64,000 nucleotides of DNA. It comes from SCGC-AAA076-P13 sp965656035. Its GTDB lineage: Bacteria; Pseudomonadota; Gammaproteobacteria; Magnimaribacterales; D2472. Location of the stretch: positions 1-64,000 of the forward strand of contig CBFHIO010000001.1 in NCBI GenBank assembly GCA_965656035.1. Reading direction: 5' to 3'. Positions 1 through 9,278 of this stretch are shown one piece after another. The number at the start of each line of letters is the position of its first letter. Position 1 is the first letter of the stretch. The notes beneath the pieces were generated by a model, which saw nothing but the letters and a program-made list of their open reading frames with translations, did not search any database and was not told where the DNA came from. The position numbers and the translations under genes are program-made.

Positions 1-1260
1 TATTGTTACTCCTGAACCAAATGAGGCGCCTAAGGTATATGTATTTGAGACAGCATTTCCATCTGAATCAATAATTGAATAATGTGTTGTATCCCTGCTC
101 TCGTTAATAATGGAGAGTGGTTTTATTATTGATGCTTTGCTTGCTTTTTTAATACTAATTGAATTTTTTAATTCTTTAGTTCTCTTTTTTGAAAGTAACT
201 TCTCAATTGGCACATCATAAAAGATTGGGTCTCCAACCTCAGAAGATCTGTTATTGTGGCCCCTTCTCAGAGCCTCAGAAAATAAATGATAAGTTTTTGT
301 AGAATTGCTCTGATATTTTTTTAGGTCAAAACCACTTAAAATATTCAATGCAGTTAATAAGGTTACTCCACCCCCAGAAGGTGGTCCAGATGTAAAAACT
401 TTATAGTCTCTATAATCTGTTGATACAGGCTCTCTTATGTATGCCTTATAGCTACTAAAATCCTCTAGAGACATTAAACCATTATTATTATTCATTGCTT
501 TAACTATTTTTTCTGCTGTTTCGCCCTCATAAAAACCAGCCTTTCCATGTTTTGAGATTAAACTTATCGTGTTGGCAAGATCAGGAAATTTAATAATAGA
601 ATTTTCTTTAACAGGCATTCCATCTTTGAAATATATCTTTCTCGACTCAGCATCATTATAAAGTCTTTCAGTGCTCTCAATTGCTTTATATAAATCATAG
701 GTTACAGTTATTCCATCAGTAGCTTGAGCAATAACTGGCGCAAGTACTTCTTCTAATTCAAGTTTTCCAAAATTTGCATGGGCGTCAAGCAAGCCTGCTA
801 CAGAGCCAGGAACAGCCGATGCTTTATAACCAGTTTTTACAACATTAAAATTATTTCTATCAAAATTGTCAGGAACCACAATGTATTGTTCACCATTTGG
901 ATTATTGATATCGAAAAGATTCTCTATATTAGAGTTAAGAGGTGAAGTGCTTCTATAGTCAATATAAAAAATTTCATCCCTTTCTTTAATGTATACCAAC
1001 ATAAAACCGCCGCCGCCAAGATTACCAGCTCTGGGAAGTGTGATTGCCAGTGAAAATCCTACTGCAACTGCAGCATCAATTGCATTTCCACCTTTATTTA
1101 ATATTTCTAAACCTATATCTGATGATAAATGGTTTTGACTTACAACCATGCCAGCAGTTCCAACAACTGGATGATATGGAGATTCATAATCTATATAACT
1201 TCTTGAATTAATAAAAGAAGATAAAAATAAAATTAAAAAAATAAAAAACTTATCAATCAT
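1..1260 (-). CDS. ggt: Gamma-glutamyltransferase, C-terminus cut off by window edge
   Basis: Periplasmic Ntn-hydrolase that removes or transfers the gamma-glutamyl group of glutathione and related peptides. 420 codons are visible and the frame is open through base 1, so the C-terminus lies outside. An N-terminal hydrophobic segment (about residues 4-17) is a likely signal peptide. The family motif GGNAIDAAVA lies near residue 55. The autoprocessing and catalytic threonine is in TTHYSIID, where the second Thr is residue 392, so the large subunit is complete and the small subunit only begun. The ATG shares one base with the stop of the upstream DASS transporter (TGATG), which implies translational coupling. 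Family call is firm; the substrate is not shown by sequence. Confidence 0.93.
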   Translation of the reverse strand, partial: MIDKFFIFLILFLSSFINSRSYIDYESPYHPVVGTAGMVVSQNHLSSDIGLEILNKGGNAIDAAVAVGFSLAITLPRAGNLGGGGFMLVYIKERDEIFYIDYRSTSPLNSNIENLFDINNPNGEQYIVVPDNFDRNNFNVVKTGYKASAVPGSVAGLLDAHANFGKLELEEVLAPVIAQATDGITVTYDLYKAIESTERLYNDAESRKIYFKDGMPVKENSIIKFPDLANTISLISKHGKAGFYEGETAEKIVKAMNNNNGLMSLEDFSSYKAYIREPVSTDYRDYKVFTSGPPSGGGVTLLTALNILSGFDLKKYQSNSTKTYHLFSEALRRGHNNRSSEVGDPIFYDVPIEKLLSKKRTKELKNSISIKKASKASIIKPLSIINESRDTTHYSIIDSDGNAVSNTYTLGASFGSGVTI

Positions 1261-2696
1261 CAAAAAATATTTGGTGCTAAATAGTAAGCAAATAAAGTTA
1301 CAACAAATACTCCAATAATATTTAAAGCGAATCCTGCTTTCATCATAGTGGCTATAGTAAATTTACCCGAGCCATAAACTATAGCATTAGGCGGAGTTGC
1401 TACAGGTAACATAAAAGCACAGCTAGCTGCCAAACAAACTGGAACGGTAAGTGATACTGGAAGAACACCTATACCAACGGCAACTGCACCAAAGACTGGT
1501 AAGAAAGTTGAGGTTGTAGCAACATTTGAAGTTACTTCTGTTAAAAAAATGATCAAAGCAGCGACAGCTAATATAAGAAAAATTGGAGGCACAGTACTCA
1601 AAACACTAAGACCCTCTCCAATCCAAATACCAAGTCCGCTTGAATTTATTTGTGCTGCAATCGATAGACCTCCACCAAATAGAATTAAAAGACCCCAAGG
1701 TAGTTTATCTGAATGACTCCAATCAAGTAGCTCGCCTTTAGATGAGCTTGAGGGAATCATAAATAATAAAATTGCAGATATTATTGCTATTCCTGCATCA
1801 GTGAGACCTGCAAACATCTCATAGTTATCTAAAATTGTTCTAAACATCCATGCGAGAGCCGTTAACCCAAAAATGATTGAAATCTTTTTTTCGTCTTTTG
1901 ATAAACGTCCTTGCTCTGACAGCATATTTCTTAGATGCATTTTTGTTTCATCAGAGGTAACAAAGGAAGTTGGAAAAACAAATTTAGTTAAAATGACCCA
2001 AGCAGAATATAGCATTACTATTGCTAATGGCACTCCTAAAGTCATCCATTGAATCATTGAGATTTCAATTCCATATGTCTCTTGCATGAATGCACTAAAA
2101 ACAATATTTGGAGCAGTGCCAACAAGAGTTGACATCCCTCCAATAGTTGCTGCATAAGCAATTCCTAACATCAAAGATGTATCAAAAAATGTTATTTCTT
2201 TTTGGGTAAGATTTGGAATTGTTTTAGTTACTACTGAGCATACAGCTAAGCCAATTGGTAAAAGCATTAAAGTAGTTGACGTATTCATAACAAACATACT
2301 TATTAATGCAGCTATAGTCATAAAGCCACCAATTAGTTTTGGTCCACTAGAGCCAGCAGCAATAATCATATGAAGTGCCATTCTCTTGTGAAGGCCTGAC
2401 CTTTCAATTGCTAAAGCAAGCATAAAGCCACCAAGGAATAAATATATATTGGGGTTTGCATACGGTAAGGCTGCTTCTTTGAATGAAGTTACTCCAACAA
2501 GAGGAAACAATGCCAATGGAAGTAAGGCTGTCACAGCAACTGGTATAGCTTCAGTAGCCCACCAGACGGCCATTAAAACTACAATTGCTGCAACTGACCA
2601 GCCAATTGCATTTAATCCTGATGGAGCAGGCAAAAGTAGCATTAATACAAATAGAATTAATCCTACTAAAAAACCTTTCTTTTGATATACATGCAT
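1260..2696 (-). CDS. DASS/SLC13 family sodium:anion symporter
   Basis: 478-residue polytopic inner-membrane protein of the divalent anion:Na+ symporter family, which usually imports C4-dicarboxylates, citrate or sulfate with Na+. The two repeat hairpin motifs are visible: STLVGTAPN near residue 190 and SNVATTSTF plus ATPPNAIVYG in the C-terminal half. Hydrophobic segments run through the whole length. It lies between a TonB receptor (upstream, separated by a terminator) and ggt (downstream, one-base overlap), so it may import a product of periplasmic gamma-glutamyl peptide breakdown; that is inference. No clear Shine-Dalgarno precedes the ATG. The exact substrate cannot be told. Confidence 0.9.
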   Translation of the reverse strand: MHVYQKKGFLVGLILFVLMLLLPAPSGLNAIGWSVAAIVVLMAVWWATEAIPVAVTALLPLALFPLVGVTSFKEAALPYANPNIYLFLGGFMLALAIERSGLHKRMALHMIIAAGSSGPKLIGGFMTIAALISMFVMNTSTTLMLLPIGLAVCSVVTKTIPNLTQKEITFFDTSLMLGIAYAATIGGMSTLVGTAPNIVFSAFMQETYGIEISMIQWMTLGVPLAIVMLYSAWVILTKFVFPTSFVTSDETKMHLRNMLSEQGRLSKDEKKISIIFGLTALAWMFRTILDNYEMFAGLTDAGIAIISAILLFMIPSSSSKGELLDWSHSDKLPWGLLILFGGGLSIAAQINSSGLGIWIGEGLSVLSTVPPIFLILAVAALIIFLTEVTSNVATTSTFLPVFGAVAVGIGVLPVSLTVPVCLAASCAFMLPVATPPNAIVYGSGKFTIATMMKAGFALNIIGVFVVTLFAYYLAPNIF

Positions 2697-2722
2697 TTAA
2701 ATATATTAACCTTAAAGCTGAA

Positions 2723-2746
2723 AAAAGGGAGCAAAAGCTCCCTTTT
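2723..2746 (-). terminator. Rho-independent terminator of the TonB receptor gene
   Basis: Perfect 10-bp stem (AAAAGGGAGC against GCTCCCTTTT) around a 4-nt loop, 17 bp after the stop of the TonB receptor in its direction of transcription. On the minus strand it runs into T residues. It separates the receptor from the DASS-ggt pair. Confidence 0.85.
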
Positions 2747-2762
2747 AATTTTTGTAAGAAAA

Positions 2763-5700
2763 TTAGAACTTCTTATATAGCTCTAGTGAATAACTCTTAC
2801 CATAGTCGCTGTGCTGATCAGCAACAAATCCCCAAGTATATTCATCAGCTAATGGAGCTCTCTCATCTTCGAGGTTTCTAATTGTTCCTCTAACTCTAAG
2901 ACCATTTTCAAACATGTAACCTACTGTAAGATTAACCGTTCTCATAGCATCAACTTTCCATGTGTCACCACATGTTGCAAGACTCGTGTCATATGTATTA
3001 GTTCCAGAACATGCATAGACATCATTAGATGATCCTGATACATCAACTGATTTAGCATTATCGGTAACAGCAAGCTCTTGGAAGCTGCTTACTCTTGTTT
3101 GAGAAAGATAAGCATTCCAAGGTCCATTTTTCCATGAAATACGAATTGTATTTTTAATTTCAGGATATGCTCTACTGTTAAATGTTCCTAAAAGGTCACC
3201 ATAACCAGTAGGTGTTGGTAATCCTGCAAGAGTTCCACCAGGTTTGGCAGCTTCAATTATTCTTAGATTATCTCCTGAGGCTTCTTGTAAGAATTCATCA
3301 AATTGAACACTCATTAATTTAGCTGAGAATGATCCAATAGAAGTATCCATAGAGTATTCAACAGCATAATCTGTTCCTTTCAAAGTTCTATCGTCTAAGT
3401 TTGTATATACATCTTCAACTCTTTGAACCATTCCAGATTTACAGAAATTACTATTCCAGTCTCCATTATAAGTCAATGACTCAGGATCATTATCCTCAAC
3501 ATAGGTTCCTCTTATAACACGTGGATTTCCAACACATTCGTTTGGGCCGCCTTCAGCTCTTATTAAAGTATCAAGCAATATATGATTAGCTTCACCAAAT
3601 AGACCAACAGTATTTTCTGAAGCAATTTCCCACTTATCAACTGTAATTATTAAATTATCAATTGGTGTTAGAACAACACCAATATTAGTGTTGGTAGCTT
3701 CTTCTGATTCCAGCTCATCATTACCTTTTGCAACCCTCTGGATAGAATAACTGTCACCAAGCTCACCATTAGCAGCTGTGTATAGATAATCTTGGAGGCT
3801 ATTGTTTCTTACAACCAAGCCTTCATTAACTGTAATTAAGTTTGGCGCTCTGTGAGATGTTGATCTAGAACCTCTAATTTTTAACCAATCAGTAGGTGTA
3901 TATCCAACTGCAAATTTTCCAACAACATTACTTCCATAGTCGTCAGCATTTTCTCCTCTAACTGCTATTTGAGATTCTATATTAGTTGCAAGAGGAACCT
4001 GCATCTCAACAAACAAAGAAGAAACAGTTCTTTCACCGTATGTATCTGGTGATGGGCTACTATTAGATATGTTTGATATATATGGGAATGTAGATTGATT
4101 AGCTGCTTCTGGAACTGTTGAGTAGGCTATCGTTCCATTTATATTAGGATCTCTAGCATCATCCATAGTTTCTTTTCTTAGCTCAGCACCTACTAATATA
4201 CCTACGTCACCAGCTGGTAATGTGTATACTGACGGATTACTCATTTTAAAATCAACCATAAATAACTCAGTTGTGTTGTTTCTAAAAATTGTTGTCATAA
4301 AAGCTTCTTCACCACAATTTACACCAGCACAAAATGGGTTGTATGCATCGGGTGTTGATTTAGCTAGTGCAGCATCCAATAGTGTTAAATTTGCTCTACC
4401 GTGGTTATTCATGTTAGAAGTTGCTTTAGAGACTACAACTGCTGAGTCCCAGTCCCAGTTTCCATAAGCTCCTCTAAAACCTTGAACGATTCTCCAAGTT
4501 TCACGAGTTGAATCCCATGATCTTGGTGTTGAGAATCTGAAAGACCTGACCCATAAATGATCAGCCTCTTTATCTACAAATAGGTCTCCTCCTGAAGAAC
4601 CAATAGGACCTCTTTGTAATTGATTTAACCAATAGTTAGTTGAAGGTATCAATAAAGGTTGGGTATTACCACCTTGTTTAGAGGAAGACCCGAGACCTAA
4701 ATTGGTTCCAGCGTATAATACTTTTTCAGATTTTGATTGATAAAAACTTAGCTCAGTATAAGCCTCAATACCATTTTCAAGCTCTCTGTTTATAAACATT
4801 ACAAAATTGTGACGGTCTAGTGGTCCTCTTTTATCATAGGTTTCACCATAATTAGTTCTATTTTCAGCTCTAATTGAACTAGAGTCGTATATACACATAT
4901 TTGTAATACCTGGAATAGAGTACAAATTAGTTGTTGAACTGCTTTGACAATTACTGTCATCAGGCCTATACATTGAATGAACATTTGAACCAGACCCTGT
5001 ATAGAATTGTCCCCAAACTGAGTTAGCACTAGCATTTCTCCATGTTGTGTCATTAAACTGTCCATCTGGATCAGTACCTGCAGGATCAGGTAAATATCTT
5101 CTTAAGTCACCATTGACCCATTTTGGATCTTCAGCTCCTCTAATTTTCTCTCTGACATAACCATCATAATAAACGGAAACATTTGTACCATCTGCAAAGT
5201 CTTTACCCCACTGAATACTAACTTTATTATCATTTGCTGCAAAACTGTCATACCAGTTAGTTCTTAATCTTACTGTTAATCCCTCAAAATCATCTTTTAA
5301 AACAGTATTAATAACACCTGCTACAGCATCAGCACCATAAATTGATGCAGCTCCATCTCTTAGAATTTCTATTCTTTCAGAACCATAAACAGGGATAACG
5401 TTTGAATTAACACTTGATACCGGGATAAAACTTCCTCCGATATATTCTGTTGCAAAGCCTGGAGATTGAACTAACCTTCTTCCATTTAACAAGGTTAAAG
5501 TATTGCCCGTACCAATATTTCTTAAATCTAATGATCCAACATCACCTCTTGAGGCATTGTATCCACCACTAAAATCAGTTTGGTTAAAAGTATTACTCCC
5601 CATTTCAGCTAATTCAGCAAACAGCTCATCACCCGACTCGACACCAATACCTTCAATATCTTCGGTACTAATGACTGTTACAGGAAGAGCACCTGTTATT

Positions 5701-5825
5701 TTTGCTCCCTTAATTTGCGATCCAACGGTAACAACTTCTTCAACGTCTGAAGCAGTGCCTGAATCCTGAGAAATTGCATTGATAGAAATAACCAATGGAA
5801 ATACTATTAGTAGTTTTTTAAACAT
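2763..5825 (-). CDS. TonB-dependent outer-membrane receptor
   Basis: 1020-residue receptor for energised uptake across the outer membrane. A signal peptide covers about residues 1-19. The plug domain follows (about 30-180), with VEEVVTVGSQ as a TonB-box-like start and LNGRRLVQSP in the plug, then a long 22-strand-type barrel ending in Phe-1020, as expected for BamA-dependent barrels. Length and plug resemble the large marine receptors for peptides, glycans or other organics rather than small siderophore receptors, but the ligand is not identifiable. The start is supported by an AGGGG ribosome site upstream. It has its own promoter-like element and a strong terminator, so it is probably a single-gene unit next to DASS-ggt. 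Confidence 0.93.
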   Translation of the reverse strand: MFKKLLIVFPLVISINAISQDSGTASDVEEVVTVGSQIKGAKITGALPVTVISTEDIEGIGVESGDELFAELAEMGSNTFNQTDFSGGYNASRGDVGSLDLRNIGTGNTLTLLNGRRLVQSPGFATEYIGGSFIPVSSVNSNVIPVYGSERIEILRDGAASIYGADAVAGVINTVLKDDFEGLTVRLRTNWYDSFAANDNKVSIQWGKDFADGTNVSVYYDGYVREKIRGAEDPKWVNGDLRRYLPDPAGTDPDGQFNDTTWRNASANSVWGQFYTGSGSNVHSMYRPDDSNCQSSSTTNLYSIPGITNMCIYDSSSIRAENRTNYGETYDKRGPLDRHNFVMFINRELENGIEAYTELSFYQSKSEKVLYAGTNLGLGSSSKQGGNTQPLLIPSTNYWLNQLQRGPIGSSGGDLFVDKEADHLWVRSFRFSTPRSWDSTRETWRIVQGFRGAYGNWDWDSAVVVSKATSNMNNHGRANLTLLDAALAKSTPDAYNPFCAGVNCGEEAFMTTIFRNNTTELFMVDFKMSNPSVYTLPAGDVGILVGAELRKETMDDARDPNINGTIAYSTVPEAANQSTFPYISNISNSSPSPDTYGERTVSSLFVEMQVPLATNIESQIAVRGENADDYGSNVVGKFAVGYTPTDWLKIRGSRSTSHRAPNLITVNEGLVVRNNSLQDYLYTAANGELGDSYSIQRVAKGNDELESEEATNTNIGVVLTPIDNLIITVDKWEIASENTVGLFGEANHILLDTLIRAEGGPNECVGNPRVIRGTYVEDNDPESLTYNGDWNSNFCKSGMVQRVEDVYTNLDDRTLKGTDYAVEYSMDTSIGSFSAKLMSVQFDEFLQEASGDNLRIIEAAKPGGTLAGLPTPTGYGDLLGTFNSRAYPEIKNTIRISWKNGPWNAYLSQTRVSSFQELAVTDNAKSVDVSGSSNDVYACSGTNTYDTSLATCGDTWKVDAMRTVNLTVGYMFENGLRVRGTIRNLEDERAPLADEYTWGFVADQHSDYGKSYSLELYKKF

Positions 5826-5867
5826 TTTTTAATCCCCTAAATCTAAATAAATATTAAATCCTCTATC

Positions 5868-5897
5868 AGTATATAATTTAATGACTTTTGTTGTCTA
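5868..5897 (-). promoter_or_regulatory. Candidate sigma-70 promoter of the TonB receptor
   Basis: On the minus strand TAGACA (5897-5892), an 18-bp spacer and TATACT (5873-5868), about 43 bp before the receptor ATG. Both hexamers match consensus at four or five positions. Seen by eye only; AT-rich sequence makes chance matches likely. Confidence 0.45.
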
Positions 5898-5938
5898 CTA
5901 TCAAAATGATATTGTAAGAAGCGAGTGTAATGAATTTT

Positions 5939-7339
5939 TTAATCACCCTTAAGAAGAAAAGACATAAGATCATCTAATCTTTTTAAAACTTCTTTTTTAT
6001 CAAATAAGTATAGGGTTGTCCCTAGTGAGGGTGAATTAGTCGAACCTGTTAAAGCTATCCTTATCGGCTGGTTTACTTTTGGGATCGGTAAGTCATGCTC
6101 TGTTCTATAATCAAGAAGAAGCCTGTCAAGAGATTCTTCTTCCCATAAATCTAATTCAACAATTTTATTCTTTAGATCATTAAGGACCGTATACGAACTT
6201 CCAATAAATTTATCTATAGCTTTATGGTCATATGAATCAATGTCTTTAAAGTAACACACTAGATTTCTGCTAACCCCTTTAAGGGTATTAGACGATGATC
6301 TCATTGACTCAATTAAAAGATCTTTTTTGGGATGGTCATTTATATCAATACCCTCATCATTTAAAAATGGGTTTATAGCAGTTACAAATTCTTCCTGAGA
6401 TAAATTTGCCATGTGTTGAGAATTAAGAAAATCAAGCTTTGTGACATCAAAAATTGCTCCAGCTTTTTGAACCTCAGTTATTTCAAAGTCTTTAATCAAA
6501 TCGTCAAGATAAAAAACTTCTTTTTCACCTCTAGACCAGCCAAGTCTTGCTAAAGTATTTAGAATGGCTGAATCAAGATACCCTTCATCTTTGTATTCAG
6601 CTAGACTTGTTGCAGCATGTCTTTTTGACAGTCTTTTTTTATCAGCCCCAAGAACGAGAGGCAGATGAGCGTATTCAAGCTCTGGATAGTCTAAAGCATT
6701 TTGAATATGTATTTGTCTTGGCGTATTACTTATATGATCTTCGCCTCTAATAACGGTGGTAACGCCCTGTTCATAGTCATCAACCACGTTACATAAATGG
6801 TATGTTGGACTCCCATCACTTCTAAGAATAATTAAATCATCAAGTTCGCCGTTATTGAAAATAATATCTCCACGAACATAGTCCTTAACTACTATTTCTC
6901 CATCTAGGGGTGTTTTTAACCTCAGAACTGTATCATTAGATTTTGCTAAATTTAGATTTCTACACTTTCCATCATATTGGGGTTTTTGCCCGTTAGCTTG
7001 TTGCTCAGATCTCATTTTTTCTAATCTTTCAACAGAGCAGTTGCAGAAATATGCCTGCCCTGAATCTATAATTTTTTGGGCAGCCGCTTCATAGATATGT
7101 CCTCTTTCTGATTGATTTATAGGCTTTTCATCTGGTGAAAGACCAATTGAATCCAAGCTTTCAAGAATATCCTTCTCAAACTCTTTAGTAGATCTTTCTC
7201 TATCAGTATCTTCAATTCTAACTAAAAACTTTCCAGAATGTTTTTTAGCATACACGTAATTAAACAAGGCGGTTCTTACACCACCAATATGCAAGGTGCC
7301 AGTTGGGCTTGGAGCAAATCTTGTAATAACTTTTTTCAA
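5939..7339 (-). CDS. gltX: Glutamyl-tRNA synthetase
   Basis: Class I synthetase charging tRNA-Glu with glutamate. The HIGH motif is in RFAPSPTGTLHIGG near the N-terminus and the KMSKS-type loop is KRLSKR near residue 237. A CxC...C cluster at about 99-126 resembles the zinc site of E. coli GluRS with one ligand not conserved. 466 residues is the usual length. I place the start at the TTG 7339-7337: it follows GGAGG by 8 nt, gives the usual short N-terminus before RFAPSPTG, and overlaps the dnaQ stop by 4 nt. A TTG 15 bases upstream is also open but lies before the ribosome site. Co-transcribed with dnaQ. Confidence 0.96.
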   Translation of the reverse strand: MKKVITRFAPSPTGTLHIGGVRTALFNYVYAKKHSGKFLVRIEDTDRERSTKEFEKDILESLDSIGLSPDEKPINQSERGHIYEAAAQKIIDSGQAYFCNCSVERLEKMRSEQQANGQKPQYDGKCRNLNLAKSNDTVLRLKTPLDGEIVVKDYVRGDIIFNNGELDDLIILRSDGSPTYHLCNVVDDYEQGVTTVIRGEDHISNTPRQIHIQNALDYPELEYAHLPLVLGADKKRLSKRHAATSLAEYKDEGYLDSAILNTLARLGWSRGEKEVFYLDDLIKDFEITEVQKAGAIFDVTKLDFLNSQHMANLSQEEFVTAINPFLNDEGIDINDHPKKDLLIESMRSSSNTLKGVSRNLVCYFKDIDSYDHKAIDKFIGSSYTVLNDLKNKIVELDLWEEESLDRLLLDYRTEHDLPIPKVNQPIRIALTGSTNSPSLGTTLYLFDKKEVLKRLDDLMSFLLKGD

Positions 7340-8052
7340 TGAACTTTCCTCCAAATTGTCTCAATAGAATTTCTTTTTTCAATATCTGTTAATCTAGACT
7401 CATGCTCATCTATATCATTTTTGTTTGCAGTAATGGAAACTAATTCAATACCTTTTCTAGAAATAATACTATCAGAAGATGTTTTTTCATTATTAGCTAA
7501 GTTATTCAAATTAAATTCGAATTTACTTTGTCCTCCTGTTAACGACATATAAACATCAGCTAAAATATTTGCATCCAACAAAGCACCGTGAAATGTTCTG
7601 TCATAGCCCGAAATCTCAAATCGGTTTGCCAAAGCGTCTAATGAATTTCTCTGTCCAGGAAATTTGTCTTTAGCGATTGCTAGCGAATCTTCAATTTCAC
7701 ATATCTCTTCAAGCATGGGATATTTTGAGGACGCTATTTTTAGTTCATTATTTAAAAAACCAACATCAAAGGCAGCATTATGTATAACTAAAGTTGAGCC
7801 ATCTATAAACTCTAAAAATTCATCTGCTATATCTTCGAAATATGGTTTGTCTATAAGATCTTCGTTCATTATTCCATGAACTTTGGATGCCTCTTCATCA
7901 ATTAACCTTGATGGATTTAAGTAAGTATGAAAATGTTCCTCAGATTTTTTTCTGTCATTGAGTAAAACGGCTCCAATTTCGATAATTCTGTGACCTCGTT
8001 GCACTTCTAAGCCGGTAGTCTCTGTATCTAAAATTATATATTTTTTACTCAT
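7336..8052 (-). CDS. dnaQ: DNA polymerase III epsilon subunit (proofreading exonuclease)
   Basis: 3'-5' exonuclease that proofreads for the replicative polymerase core. The DEDDh residues are visible: D9 and E11 in LDTETTG (Exo I), D96 in HNAAFDVGFLN (Exo II), H155 and D160 in HGALLDAN (Exo III). A C-terminal tail of about 60 residues after the catalytic domain is where epsilon binds the alpha subunit. Length 238 is normal. It starts 7 bp after rnhA and ends overlapping gltX by 4 nt, so rnhA-dnaQ-gltX form one unit; rnhA and dnaQ are also neighbours, but divergent, in E. coli. Confidence 0.94.
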   Translation of the reverse strand: MSKKYIILDTETTGLEVQRGHRIIEIGAVLLNDRKKSEEHFHTYLNPSRLIDEEASKVHGIMNEDLIDKPYFEDIADEFLEFIDGSTLVIHNAAFDVGFLNNELKIASSKYPMLEEICEIEDSLAIAKDKFPGQRNSLDALANRFEISGYDRTFHGALLDANILADVYMSLTGGQSKFEFNLNNLANNEKTSSDSIISRKGIELVSITANKNDIDEHESRLTDIEKRNSIETIWRKVH

Positions 8053-8059
8053 AATTGCT

Positions 8060-8491
8060 TTATAGTGTATCTATGCCTTTGTTAGCAAGCTGATCAGCTA
8101 TTTCATTTTGCTCATGACCAGAATGACCTTTAACCCAAGACCATTTTACATCATGCATTTCAACATATTTATCAAGCTCAACCCATAGGTCTTTATTTTT
8201 TACATCTTTTTTGGATGAGTTTTTCCAATTATTTTTTTTCCAATTATCAATCCATGAAGTTATGCCCTGCATGACATACTTTGAATCGGTAGTTAAGCAA
8301 ACATTGCAAGGCTCTTTTAGTGCTTTCAAACCCTCAATGGCAGCCTTTAACTCCATTTGATTGTTAGTTGTATTAAGCTCTCCTCCAAAATATTCTTTTC
8401 TAACATCACCGTACTCGATAAGCACACCCCAGCCTCCAACGCCGGGGTTGCCTCTGCATGCACCATCCGTATAAATGTTTACTGTTTTCAT
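8060..8491 (-). CDS. rnhA: Ribonuclease HI
   Basis: Cleaves the RNA strand of RNA:DNA hybrids (R-loops, Okazaki primers). The catalytic carboxylates are present: D9 (YTDGACRGNPG), E47 (MELKA), D69 (TTDSKYV) and D133 (EIADQLA), with H123 in the loop before the last one. 143 residues, no extra N-terminal hybrid-binding domain. I chose the ATG at 8491; an in-frame TTG one codon upstream exists but adds nothing. Only 22 bp separate it from the divergent gloB, so its promoter must lie inside the start of gloB. Confidence 0.96.
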   Translation of the reverse strand: MKTVNIYTDGACRGNPGVGGWGVLIEYGDVRKEYFGGELNTTNNQMELKAAIEGLKALKEPCNVCLTTDSKYVMQGITSWIDNWKKNNWKNSSKKDVKNKDLWVELDKYVEMHDVKWSWVKGHSGHEQNEIADQLANKGIDTL

Positions 8492-8507
8492 CAAATTAAC
8501 TTAGAAT
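8478..8507 (+). promoter_or_regulatory. Candidate leaderless promoter of gloB
   Basis: TTTACT (8478-8483), 18-bp spacer, TAGAAT (8502-8507), then exactly 6 nt to the gloB ATG. This spacing would put the transcription start on the A of the ATG. No Shine-Dalgarno is present. The -35 lies within rnhA. Confidence 0.45.
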
Positions 8508-8513
8508 CTGTAT

Positions 8514-9278
8514 ATGATTAATATAGAGCCTATTGAAGCATTTAGCGATAATTATATTTGGTTAATAACAACTAATGAAGGGTCATTGGTTGTTGATCCA
8601 GGTGAAAGCAATGGTTTATTAAAAACTCTAAAAGAAAACGATCTGGATTTAAAAGCTATTCTCATTACTCACCATCATTATGATCATACCGGAGGTATTG
8701 AAGAAATACTTTCTGAAAGGTCTATTGATGTATATGGACCAAATAATGATATTGACTTAATAAACGTCAGAGTCTCTAGTGCCTCCAAGTTAAAATTATT
8801 AGGGATTGAGTTTGAAGTTATTGAAATTCCTGGACACACACTCGATCACATTGCCTTCTTTTCAGAAAACAATGGTAATCCAATTTTATTTTGTGGTGAT
8901 ACTTTATTTGCTGGGGGATGCGGAAGAGTTTTTGAAGGTACTTTTGAACAGATGTATGATTCCTTATCAATTTTAAAAAAACTTCCTTTGAATACAAAGG
9001 TTTATTCAGGTCATGAATATACAGAATCAAATCTTAAGTTTGCCAAAAGTGTTGAGCCACTTAATCAAAAAATAATTTCACGATATAATGAAGTTATTGA
9101 ACTTAGAAAACAAGGACTGCCTTCACTACCAACAACAATAGAACTAGAATTAGAAACAAATCCATTTTTTAGAGTGGATCAAAGTGAAGTTCAAGAATTA
9201 ATATCAGAAAAATTTAATACACCAAGAACTAATAAAGATACATTTATAGCAATCAGACAATGGAAAGACAATTTTTAG
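8514..9278 (+). CDS. gloB: Hydroxyacylglutathione hydrolase (glyoxalase II)
   Basis: Metallo-beta-lactamase-fold thioesterase that hydrolyses S-D-lactoylglutathione, the second step of methylglyoxal detoxification. The dinuclear metal motif THHHYDHTGG lies at about 51-60. Further ligands are H in IPGHTLDH, D in FCGDTLFAGGCGR and H in YSGHEYTESN. The C-terminal substrate-binding segment with NPFFR and a basic end is intact; 254 residues is standard. Its 3' end overlaps mltD by 19 bp, so the two are translated from one message. No ribosome site precedes the ATG. Confidence 0.94.
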   Translation: MINIEPIEAFSDNYIWLITTNEGSLVVDPGESNGLLKTLKENDLDLKAILITHHHYDHTGGIEEILSERSIDVYGPNNDIDLINVRVSSASKLKLLGIEFEVIEIPGHTLDHIAFFSENNGNPILFCGDTLFAGGCGRVFEGTFEQMYDSLSILKKLPLNTKVYSGHEYTESNLKFAKSVEPLNQKIISRYNEVIELRKQGLPSLPTTIELELETNPFFRVDQSEVQELISEKFNTPRTNKDTFIAIRQWKDNF

